Shown here piece after piece: positions 18,399-25,666 of a DNA stretch of 45,718 nucleotides. The position numbers were made by a program, and so were the translations under genes. Origin of the DNA: Verrucomicrobiia bacterium (GTDB taxonomy: Bacteria; Verrucomicrobiota; Verrucomicrobiia; JADLBR01); contig JADLBR010000085.1 in NCBI GenBank assembly GCA_020847615.1, positions 1 through 45,718 of the forward strand. The letters run 5' to 3'. The first letter of the stretch is position 1; each line of letters starts with the position of its first letter. The notes beneath the pieces were generated by a model that worked only from the letters and a program-made list of their open reading frames with translations, did no database searches and was not told where the DNA came from.

Positions 18399-19661
18399 AT
18401 GAATGACCCCAACGCCAATCGCCCAGGCTACAAGAAAACCGAAGTGGGGTGGATTCCGGTGGAGTGGAAGGTGTCTCAAATCGGCGCGGTGTGTGAGCAG
18501 CCGCGATCGGGATACAGTGCGAATGCCGCCGACTTCCCCGCGTCTGAGGATTCTGTCGGAGTCTTGAAGCTAAGTTGTATCGATGCCGGTCGGTTTCGTT
18601 CGGAGTGTAATAAGGCTGTCGTTTCGCGAAGCGAGCAAGCAAGACTCACTACGCCGGTCACCGCGAATTCCATTATCATCAGCAGGTCCAATACGGAGGA
18701 ACTGGTCGGCGTTGCAACGTTTGTTGCGGCAGACCACGCTAACCTGTTCTTGTCCGACCTCATGTGGCAACTGATTCCTCGCGCTGGCATGGGATCTTCG
18801 ATGCGCTGGTTTGCGTTCTTGCTCGGCTCTCGGCCTCTGCGGAATCGGATTGTGGCTTCCGCAAATGGCACGAGCGGCAGCATGAAGAAGATCACAAAGC
18901 CATCCTTGATGGCCTTGCCGATACCGTTGCCCCCTCAGGGAGAACGCGAGAAAATCGCCTCCATCCTCTCCACCTGCGACGACGTGATCGAGCGGACGCG
19001 GGAACTGATCGCCGCCAAGCGGGAGCAGAAGAAGGGGCTGATGCAGCAACTGCTCACCGGGAAGCGGAGGTTGAGGGGGTATAGAGACCCCTGGAGTCAA
19101 CCCTACTTGGGCGACCTGGCTGAAGACGTTGCTCGACGCAACAACGGGAAGCTGGGCAAGGATCGCCTATATGCGGTCACGAAGGCCGAGGGCCTTGTTC
19201 CGATGAGGGCCCACGTCATGGGTGAGAGCGTAGAACGATGCAAGGTGGTCGAGCGCGATTGGTTCGCCTACAACCCGATGCGCATCAATGTCGGGTCTCT
19301 GGCACTTTGGGAGGGACCCGACGAGGTCATGGTCAGCGGCGACTACGTCGTATTCCGGTGCTTTGATCGGAAACTGGCCCCCCCGTATTTCAATCACCTT
19401 CGCCGAACCGGACGATGGGAGCACTTTGTCCGGAACAGCGGCAACGGCAGCGTCCGCATCCGGTTGTATTTTGACGACATCGCGGAGTTCCGCTTCCCGT
19501 GTCCGGGAATAGACGAACAACGCGCCATCGCCTCGGTCCTCACCGCGGCGGACGCCGAGATCGCGGCGCTCGAGCGCAAGCTTACTGCATTGCGGGAGCA
19601 GAAGCGCGGGCTGATGCAGCGGTTGCTGACGGGGGCGATCCGGGTGGGGGTGGGGCGATGA
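18399..19661 (+). CDS. hsdS: Type I restriction specificity subunit HsdS
   Basis: 420 residues with the standard two-half layout. Recognition domain 1 covers about 20-175, conserved region 1 about 180-220 (REKIASILSTCDDVIERTRE and KGLMQQLLTGKRRL), recognition domain 2 about 230-365, and conserved region 2 about 370-415 (DEQRAIASVLTAADAEIAAL and RGLMQRLLTG). The two conserved regions repeat each other, as in all full S subunits, and form the coiled coils that hold HsdM. The N-terminal GYKKTEVGWIPVEW is a common opening of this family. The first recognition domain (18480-18900) is visibly less GC-rich than its neighbours, consistent with exchange of recognition domains. It is separated from rhuM by a 433-base gap with its own promoter-like site. 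Confidence 0.95.
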   Translation: MNDPNANRPGYKKTEVGWIPVEWKVSQIGAVCEQPRSGYSANAADFPASEDSVGVLKLSCIDAGRFRSECNKAVVSRSEQARLTTPVTANSIIISRSNTEELVGVATFVAADHANLFLSDLMWQLIPRAGMGSSMRWFAFLLGSRPLRNRIVASANGTSGSMKKITKPSLMALPIPLPPQGEREKIASILSTCDDVIERTRELIAAKREQKKGLMQQLLTGKRRLRGYRDPWSQPYLGDLAEDVARRNNGKLGKDRLYAVTKAEGLVPMRAHVMGESVERCKVVERDWFAYNPMRINVGSLALWEGPDEVMVSGDYVVFRCFDRKLAPPYFNHLRRTGRWEHFVRNSGNGSVRIRLYFDDIAEFRFPCPGIDEQRAIASVLTAADAEIAALERKLTALREQKRGLMQRLLTGAIRVGVGR

Positions 19662-19680
19662 GGCGTTATCCCGAATGTAA

Positions 19681-19700
19681 CCCATCTGGCCACAGATGGG
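19681..19700 (+). terminator. Short perfect hairpin downstream of hsdS
   Basis: CCCATCTG-GCCA-CAGATGGG, an 8-bp stem 20 bases after the hsdS stop. It lacks a clear T run, so it may be a repeat or a weak terminator. Confidence 0.4.
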
Positions 19701-19722
19701 ATCGTTCGGCCCAGGCGCCGCT

Positions 19723-19789
19723 CCACGGTCTGGCGACCGTGGCTACGAGTGTTCGACCTGTCGGCGGCCCCACGGTCTGGCGACCGTGG
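19723..19789 (+). repeat. Tandem R2 hairpins, copies 2 and 3
   Basis: CCACGGTCTGGCGACCGTGG occurs twice, at 19723-19742 and 19770-19789, 47 bases apart. Each forms an 8-bp stem with a TGGC loop. The second is followed by ATCTTCGAG (19795-19803), like the tail of other R2 copies. Confidence 0.85.
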
Positions 19790-19884
19790 CCACGGATCTT
19801 CGAGTTGTCCGAAAGAGACTCCCCGCGCCCCCGCGTCTCTGCGGGAGGCTCCCCTTTTCGTTCCAACGCGGGGGGCCACGCCGC

Positions 19885-22800
19885 ATGAGCGCGCCCGAGA
19901 CACCGAGCTATCTGGAGAAGGTGCAGAGCCAGTTGCCGGCGCTGCAATTGTTGCAGGAATTGGGGTGGGAGTACCTGACCCCGGAGCGCTGCGTCGAGCT
20001 GCGCGGGGGGCGGCTGGGGTCGGCGATCCTGGAGCCGATATTGGTGGATCACATCCGGGAGAATGGCCGTTTTGAATTCAAGGGGCGGGAGCATGCTTTC
20101 ACGGAGAACGCGATCGCGGGCGCGGTGCAGGCGCTGAAGGCCTTTCGGGCGACGGGGGCGACGCACCAGAACGAGCAGGCCTATGACCTGCTGTGCTTGG
20201 GGACATCGGTGCCGCAGACCGTGGACGGCGACACCAAGAGCTTCACGGTGGATTACATCGACTGGCGGCGCCCGGGGCGCAACCGGTACCACTGCACCGC
20301 GGAGTTCAAGGTCGAGCGCATCGGGCTGCAGAAGCACTACGTCCCCGACATCGTGCTGTTCATCAATGGCATCCCCGTCGGGGTGATCGAGTGCAAGCGG
20401 AGCGCGTACGCGCAGGAGAAGAAGCAGCCCATCGACATCGCCATCGAGCAGTTGGACGGGTACCAGAAGAAGGACGGCATCCCGCAGCTGTTTTTGTATT
20501 CGCAGATCCTGCTGGCGCTGGCGCGGGACAAGGCGGAGTACGGGACGACGGGCACGCCGAGGAAATTCTGGACCGTGTGGCGGGAGGAGGGGCTGGATGA
20601 TGCGGTGCGGGAGTTAATCCGGCGCCCGCTGCGGGAGGATGCGGGGCTGCTGGAGGGGCCGTTCGCGGAGGTGGCGGGGGCATTCCGCGCGCTGCACGCG
20701 GAGCGGCGGGAGCCCTACGAGCAGGACCGCGCGCTCTATGCCCTGTGCCGCCCGGAGCGGCTGCTGGAGCTGATGTACAAGTTCGTCGTCTTCGACAACG
20801 GGGAGAAGAAGATCGCGCGATACCAGCAGTATTTTGCGGTGGGGGACATCCTGGGGCGGGTCCGCGCCGCCGCGCCGGAGGGGCCGCGGCAGGGGGGCGT
20901 GGTCTGGCACACGCAGGGCAGCGGCAAATCCCTCACGATGGTCATGCTGGCGAAGTCCCTCGCGCTCGCGCCGGACATCCCGACCCCGAAGGTCGTACTC
21001 GTCACCGACCGGATCGACCTCGACGACCAGATCTGCGGGACCTTCCGCGCCTGCGGGCTCGAGCCCGAGCAGGCCGCCACCGGCGAGCATCTCGCCGAGC
21101 TGCTCATGGACAACAAGGCCCACGTGGTCACGACCCTCATCCACAAGTTCGCCGCCGCCGCCAACAACCGCCGCCTCAAGAGCGCCGACCGCAACACCTT
21201 CGTGCTCGTGGACGAGGGCCACCGCAGCAATTACGCGGAGCACCACGCCCGGATGAAATTGGCCCTCAAGGGCGCGTGCTTCATCGCGTTCACCGGCACC
21301 CCGCTGGCGAAATCCGCAAAGAAGAACACCTTCGTGACATTCGGCCCCCTGTTCCAACCGGCGTACACGATCGCGCGGGCGGTCGAGGACAAGGCGGTGA
21401 CGCCGCTGCTGTACGAGGCGAGGCACGTGCCGCAGCCGGTGCAGCAGGAGGCCATCGACGGGTGGTTCGAACGGCTGACCCTCGGGCTGTCCGAGGCGCA
21501 GCGCGCCGACCTCAAGCGGAAGTTCTCCTCGGAGCGCCAGTTGAACATGGCCGCCCAGCGGGTGCGCATGATCGCGTGGGACGCCTCCCTGCACTACGGC
21601 GATGCCTATCAGGGCACGGGCATGAAGGGCCAGCTCGTCGCGCCCAACAAGGCCACCGCGCTGGCCTACAAGCGGTATTTCGACGAATTCGGGCGGGTGA
21701 CGTCCGAGGTCCTGATCTCGGCACCCGCGGCGCGGGAGGGTGAGGACGACGCGGCCGAGGCCTCCGCCGAGGAGAGGGCCTTCTGGGAATCCATGATGGC
21801 CCGCTACGGTTCCGAGGCGAAGTACAACAAGCAGTTGATCAACGCGTTCAAGCACGGGGCCGAGCCCGAGATCATCATCGTGGTGGACAAGCTGCTCACG
21901 GGCTTCGACGCCCCCAGCAACGCGGTGCTCTACCTCGCACGCAAGCTCAAGGACCACACCCTGCTCCAGGCGATCGCGCGGGTGAACCGTCTCTTCGAGG
22001 GGAAGGAATACGGCCTGATCCTCGACTACAGCGGCGTGATCGAGGAGTTGGACGAAGCGATCGATTTCTACACCCGGCTCGCCGACTACGACCGCGACGA
22101 CCTCGCGGACACCGTCACCTACATCGAGGACCACGCCGCCAGGCTCCCGCAACTGCACTCGGACGTGTGGGAGCTGTTCGCGCCCATCAAGGGTTCGAAA
22201 GACCCCGAGGTCTTCGAGCGGCACCTGCGCGACGAGGAGCGGCGCCACAAGTTCTACGACCGCTTCGGGCTATTCGCGCGCGCGCTGGCGATCGCGCTGG
22301 CCTCGACCCGGTTCCTCGCCGCGACGCCGCGCAAGGCGATCGATCGCTACAAGGCCGATCTGAAATTCTTCGGGAACCTGCGGGCGGCGGTGTCCCTGCG
22401 GTTCCAGGAGCGGGTCGATTTCTCGGAGTACGAGCCGAAGATCCGCAAGCTGCTGGACACGCACGTGGGGGCCGGGGAGGTCCGATCCCTCTGCGATCCC
22501 ATCAACCTATTCGACGCGGCGGAGCGCCAGCGGGTGATGGATCAGCCCGCCCGCAGCGCCGAGGCCAAGGCCGACCTCATCGCCTCCGCGACGCAACGGG
22601 TGATCGAGCAGGAGATGGAAAAGGACCCCGCGTTCTATCGGCGATTCTCGAAGATGCTCCAGGAGGTCCTCGACGCCCTATACGAGAAACGGATGCAGGC
22701 CATCGAGGCATTGGAAAAGATCCAGGACATCGCCACGAAGGTCGCCACGCATACGGACGATTCGGTCCCGCCGGAACTCGCGGCAAACGACATGGCCCGC

Positions 22801-23094
22801 CGCTTCTACGGTGGGCTCAGGGAGGATGTGGTCGCGTATTCCGGCGGCAACCCGCAGCCCGCGACGCGGATCGCCATGGAGGTGGTCCGCCGCATCGGGC
22901 GGCACCTCATCCGCGACTGGCGGGACAACCCCGATGCCTTGAACCGGATGCGCGGCGCGATCGATGATCTCCTCTTTGAGGTCGCCAAGGAATGCGACAT
23001 CGAACTGCCGCTCGAGGTCCACGACAAGATCATCGACCAGTGCATCGAGATCGCGATCGCCAACGACGATGGAAGCTACCCAACGGCTCCTTAG
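19885..23094 (+). CDS. hsdR: Type I restriction endonuclease and translocase subunit HsdR
   Basis: 1,069 residues from the ATG at 19885 (the frame is open further upstream, but that part covers the R2 repeats). The N-terminal nuclease domain has the PD-(D/E)xK signature VPD...ECK (Asp155, Glu169, Lys171). Superfamily 2 motor motifs follow: Walker A GSGKS (345-349), DEGH (443-446), FTGTPL and QAIARVNR. The protein hydrolyses ATP, pulls DNA through the complex and cuts at a distance from unmethylated sites read by HsdS. The C-terminal helical region binds HsdM/HsdS. It ends by overlapping the metalloprotease gene by 26 bases. All key residues are intact, so the locus looks functional. Confidence 0.96.
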   Translation: MSAPETPSYLEKVQSQLPALQLLQELGWEYLTPERCVELRGGRLGSAILEPILVDHIRENGRFEFKGREHAFTENAIAGAVQALKAFRATGATHQNEQAYDLLCLGTSVPQTVDGDTKSFTVDYIDWRRPGRNRYHCTAEFKVERIGLQKHYVPDIVLFINGIPVGVIECKRSAYAQEKKQPIDIAIEQLDGYQKKDGIPQLFLYSQILLALARDKAEYGTTGTPRKFWTVWREEGLDDAVRELIRRPLREDAGLLEGPFAEVAGAFRALHAERREPYEQDRALYALCRPERLLELMYKFVVFDNGEKKIARYQQYFAVGDILGRVRAAAPEGPRQGGVVWHTQGSGKSLTMVMLAKSLALAPDIPTPKVVLVTDRIDLDDQICGTFRACGLEPEQAATGEHLAELLMDNKAHVVTTLIHKFAAAANNRRLKSADRNTFVLVDEGHRSNYAEHHARMKLALKGACFIAFTGTPLAKSAKKNTFVTFGPLFQPAYTIARAVEDKAVTPLLYEARHVPQPVQQEAIDGWFERLTLGLSEAQRADLKRKFSSERQLNMAAQRVRMIAWDASLHYGDAYQGTGMKGQLVAPNKATALAYKRYFDEFGRVTSEVLISAPAAREGEDDAAEASAEERAFWESMMARYGSEAKYNKQLINAFKHGAEPEIIIVVDKLLTGFDAPSNAVLYLARKLKDHTLLQAIARVNRLFEGKEYGLILDYSGVIEELDEAIDFYTRLADYDRDDLADTVTYIEDHAARLPQLHSDVWELFAPIKGSKDPEVFERHLRDEERRHKFYDRFGLFARALAIALASTRFLAATPRKAIDRYKADLKFFGNLRAAVSLRFQERVDFSEYEPKIRKLLDTHVGAGEVRSLCDPINLFDAAERQRVMDQPARSAEAKADLIASATQRVIEQEMEKDPAFYRRFSKMLQEVLDALYEKRMQAIEALEKIQDIATKVATHTDDSVPPELAANDMARRFYGGLREDVVAYSGGNPQPATRIAMEVVRRIGRHLIRDWRDNPDALNRMRGAIDDLLFEVAKECDIELPLEVHDKIIDQCIEIAIANDDGSYPTAP

Positions 23095-23806
23095 CTACGG
23101 CTCGCGCCAGATCCCGTATCGGCTCCGCATCGCGCCGCGGAGACGCCTCCGGATCGTCGTGCGGCCCGATCTCACGGTCCGCGTCGAGGCACCCGGCACC
23201 GCCAGCGAGGCTGAGATCCAAAACGCCCTCCGGGCCAAGGCCCCATGGATCGCCCGTCAGCTCGATGCGATGGACGCCTTCCAGCCCCTGCCGACACCCC
23301 ACCGCTTTGTCAGCGGCGAAACCCTGGTGTACCTCGGCCGCCAATACCGCCTCCGGGTCGATATGGGGGAGAAGGTTCCGGCCAAGCTCCGCGGGCGCTT
23401 CCTTCACGTGACGGTGCCGGACCGGCAGGACCGCGCCGCCGTCCGCAGGGCCGTCGATGCCTGGTACCGGGAGCACGCCGGGGCGGTGTTCGGGCGATGC
23501 GTCGGGGGCTGCCTGAAGATCGCCTCGCGCCACGGCGTCGAAGCGCCCGCGCTCGCGATCCGCGCGATGCGCGCCCGGTGGGGCAGTTGCTCGCCTTCCG
23601 GGCGCATTACCTTGAACCTCCATCTGATCCAGGCTCCCGTGCACTGCATCGAGTACGTCGTGATGCACGAACTCTGCCACGTGGCCCACCACAACCACTC
23701 CCCCGCCTTCTATCGCCTCCTCACCCGCTGCATGCCCGATTGGGAGAAGCGGCGGACGGTCCTCCGGCGGATCGCCGTCAACAACCCGCCTGGAAAATCC
23801 GAATGA
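23069..23806 (+). CDS. YgjP/DUF45-family zinc metalloprotease
   Basis: 245 residues. The C terminus holds the zinc site HELCH (His200, Glu201, His204) with a third ligand likely in NHSPAFY (His210), preceded by RARWGSCSPSGRITLNLHL, the diagnostic DUF45 (PF01863) stretch. The N-terminal half is beta-rich (SYGSRQIPYRLRIAPRRRLR). The family is called YgjP-like or M48/SprT-like metallopeptidase; no signal peptide, so cytoplasmic. It overlaps the end of hsdR by 26 bases and is surely co-expressed. Such proteases are commonly found next to type I R-M genes, and control of HsdR levels by proteolysis is a reasonable but unproven inference (in E. coli the unrelated ClpXP does this). Confidence 0.92.
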   Translation: MEATQRLLSYGSRQIPYRLRIAPRRRLRIVVRPDLTVRVEAPGTASEAEIQNALRAKAPWIARQLDAMDAFQPLPTPHRFVSGETLVYLGRQYRLRVDMGEKVPAKLRGRFLHVTVPDRQDRAAVRRAVDAWYREHAGAVFGRCVGGCLKIASRHGVEAPALAIRAMRARWGSCSPSGRITLNLHLIQAPVHCIEYVVMHELCHVAHHNHSPAFYRLLTRCMPDWEKRRTVLRRIAVNNPPGKSE

Positions 23807-23845
23807 AACACCCATCGGCATGCCCCGCCTGCGAAGAACAGAAAC

Positions 23846-23866
23846 GGGCCCCCCGCGCCGGGGCCC
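23846..23866 (+). terminator. GC-rich hairpin after the R-M operon
   Basis: GGGCCCC / GGGGCCC arms (23846-23852, 23860-23866) lie 40 bases after the protease stop. The T content downstream is weak (ATCTTGTTT), so this is a likely but imperfect terminator. Confidence 0.45.
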
Positions 23867-23914
23867 CGGCAGATCTTGTTTGACGCGGGGCGCCGGTGGG
23901 GGACGATCTCCAAA

Positions 23915-25471
23915 ATGAATACGCAAATTGATGATTTGTCGTGCCGCGGTTTGGGGTCCGTCGGCTGGGACCGCCGGGGTTTCATCGGCCTGGGCCTGGG
24001 CGCCGGCGCGGCGATGCTGGGCCATGAGGCCCGCGCGGCCGTCGATCCGCCCGCGCCCGTCGCGCTCGGGGAGCGGCTGGAGCTCTTCATCGACCGCTTC
24101 TTGGTCGCGCGGCTGGACGGCGCCCGGCTGCGGCTCCACGAGCCGCGCGACGAGGGCGTGGCGCTGAAATTCGACGCCCCGTGGGAGGGCGCCTTCTCCG
24201 CGTACGCGACGATCATACGCGACGGCGACGTGCTGCGCGCGTACTATCGGGGATTGGGTGCGGCGGGGAAGGACGGACGCCGCGAGGAGACGACCTGTTG
24301 CGCGGAATCCCGCGACGGGATCGCGTGGGCCAAGCCCGAGCTCGGGTTTTTCGAGGTCGGTGGCACGAGGAAGAACAACGCGATCCTGGCGGACGCGCCG
24401 CCCTCGACGCACAACTTCTGCCCATTTCTCGACGCGCGGCCCGGCGTCGCCCGGGGCGAGCGCTACAAGGCTCTGGGCGGCACCATCGAGAGCGGCCTGT
24501 TGCCATGGGCGTCGGAGGACGGCCTGCGGTGGCGCAGGCTGCGCGATGCCCCCGTCCTCGACAAGGCCCTGGTCGGCTACCCGCACATGTTCGACTCGCA
24601 GAACGTGCCGTTCTGGTCCGCGCCCGAGGGGCGATACCTCTGCTATTACCGCGTGTTCAAGGACAAGATCAGGCGCATCGTGCGCAGCGAGAGCCCGGAC
24701 TTCCTGCAATGGTCCAGGCCTGTGCTCATGGAGTACCGTAACCCGGACGGCCCGGCCCCCATCGAGCACCTCTACACGAACCAGACGCACCCCTACTTCA
24801 GGGCGCCCCACGTCTACGTGGCCATCGCCGCGCGGTTCATGCCCAAGCGCCAGGTCTTGACCGACGAGCAGGCCAAGGCCATCGGCGTCCATCCCTCGTA
24901 TTTCAAGGATACCTCCGACGCCATTCTCATGACGACGCGCCCCGTGGAGGGGGCGGAGCACGCGGGGTATTACGACCGCGCGTTTCTGGAGGGCTTCATC
25001 CGCGGCGGCATCGGCGCGCAGAACTGGGTCTCGCGCACCAATTACCCCGCGCTGAACGTGGTGCAGACGGGGCCTTCGGAGATGTCGCTGTACGTCAACC
25101 AGGATTACGCTCAGCCGACGGCGCACCTCCGGCGGTACTCGATGCGGCTGGATGGCTTCGCCTCGCTCCACGCGGGATATGCCGGCGGCGAGATGCTCAC
25201 GCGGCCATTCACCTTTTCCGGGGCCCGGCTGAGGATCAACTTCGCGACCTCGGCCGCGGGCGGCATCCGCATCGAGATGCAGGATCCCGGGGGCAAGGCG
25301 ATCCAGGGATTCGCGCTGGAGGACTGCCAGGAACAGATCGGCAACGAGATCGCGCGCGAGGTCGCCTGGAAGGGCGGCGCCGGGATCGGCGCGCTCGCGG
25401 GCAAGACCGTGAGGATGCGCGTCGCGCTGAAGGACGCCGACCTGTACGCCTTCCGGTTCGGCGGCGCGTGA
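23915..25471 (+). CDS. Tat-exported glycosidase-like beta-propeller protein
   Basis: 518 residues from the ATG at 23915. A Tat signal is clear (DRRGFIGLGLGAGAAMLG, cleavage near ARA). The body resembles five-bladed propeller proteins related to glycoside hydrolase families 32/43: ERLELFIDRFLVARLDGARL, YATIIRDGDVLRAYYRG, CCAESRDGIAWAKPELG, RIVRSESPDFLQWS and YLCYYRVFKD are blade-like. The last 90 residues form a separate beta-sandwich-like end. Catalytic residues cannot be assigned with confidence. Such proteins are abundant in Planctomycetota and Verrucomicrobiota and usually lie near sulfatases, as here (25667). A role in breaking or binding complex carbohydrate outside the cytoplasm is inference. 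Confidence 0.75.
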   Translation: MNTQIDDLSCRGLGSVGWDRRGFIGLGLGAGAAMLGHEARAAVDPPAPVALGERLELFIDRFLVARLDGARLRLHEPRDEGVALKFDAPWEGAFSAYATIIRDGDVLRAYYRGLGAAGKDGRREETTCCAESRDGIAWAKPELGFFEVGGTRKNNAILADAPPSTHNFCPFLDARPGVARGERYKALGGTIESGLLPWASEDGLRWRRLRDAPVLDKALVGYPHMFDSQNVPFWSAPEGRYLCYYRVFKDKIRRIVRSESPDFLQWSRPVLMEYRNPDGPAPIEHLYTNQTHPYFRAPHVYVAIAARFMPKRQVLTDEQAKAIGVHPSYFKDTSDAILMTTRPVEGAEHAGYYDRAFLEGFIRGGIGAQNWVSRTNYPALNVVQTGPSEMSLYVNQDYAQPTAHLRRYSMRLDGFASLHAGYAGGEMLTRPFTFSGARLRINFATSAAGGIRIEMQDPGGKAIQGFALEDCQEQIGNEIAREVAWKGGAGIGALAGKTVRMRVALKDADLYAFRFGGA

Positions 25472-25478
25472 CGGGGGT

Positions 25479-25498
25479 CCACGGTCTGACGGCCGTGG
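25479..25498 (+). repeat. R2 hairpin repeat, copy 4
   Basis: CCACGGTCTGACGGCCGTGG, 8 bases after the propeller gene stop, followed by the tail CTGGAATTTTCGAG. The T-G wobble at stem position 7 is intermediate between the T:A and C:G forms of other copies. Confidence 0.8.
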
Positions 25499-25523
25499 CT
25501 ACATCTGGAATTTTCGAGCGAGA

Positions 25524-25579
25524 TCCCATCCGGCAGCCGCCGGACCACCGGCTTGGGAAAATGTAGCCGATCGCCTAGC
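25524..25579 (+). repeat. 56-base exact direct repeat, copy 2, with truncated R1
   Basis: Identical to 9013-9068. The R1 element begins (GTAGCCGATCGCCTAG) and is then replaced by a 40-base palindrome at 25578-25617. Confidence 0.85.
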
Positions 25580-25617
25580 CTGCATATTTCACGCGCATGC
25601 GCGAAATATGCAGGCTC
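25578..25617. repeat. 40-base near-perfect palindrome
   Basis: Arms AGCCTGCATATTTC (25578-25591) and GAAATATGCAGGCT (25604-25617) are exact inverses; between them lies GCGCATGCGC, itself a palindrome, with a 2-base AC bulge. It sits where the inner part of an R1 repeat would be, 50 bases before the sulfatase start. It could be a hairpin, an operator, or an inserted repeat. Confidence 0.8.
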
Positions 25618-25666
25618 AAAGGACCCCGATGTCCCGATCGCGCCCCGAACTGATATTCCTATCGGT

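Noticed and set aside
18233-18402. Small open frame starting MPNHGGFF before hsdS
   Set aside because: Pro/Ala/Arg low complexity, starts within the terminator loop, no ribosome site.
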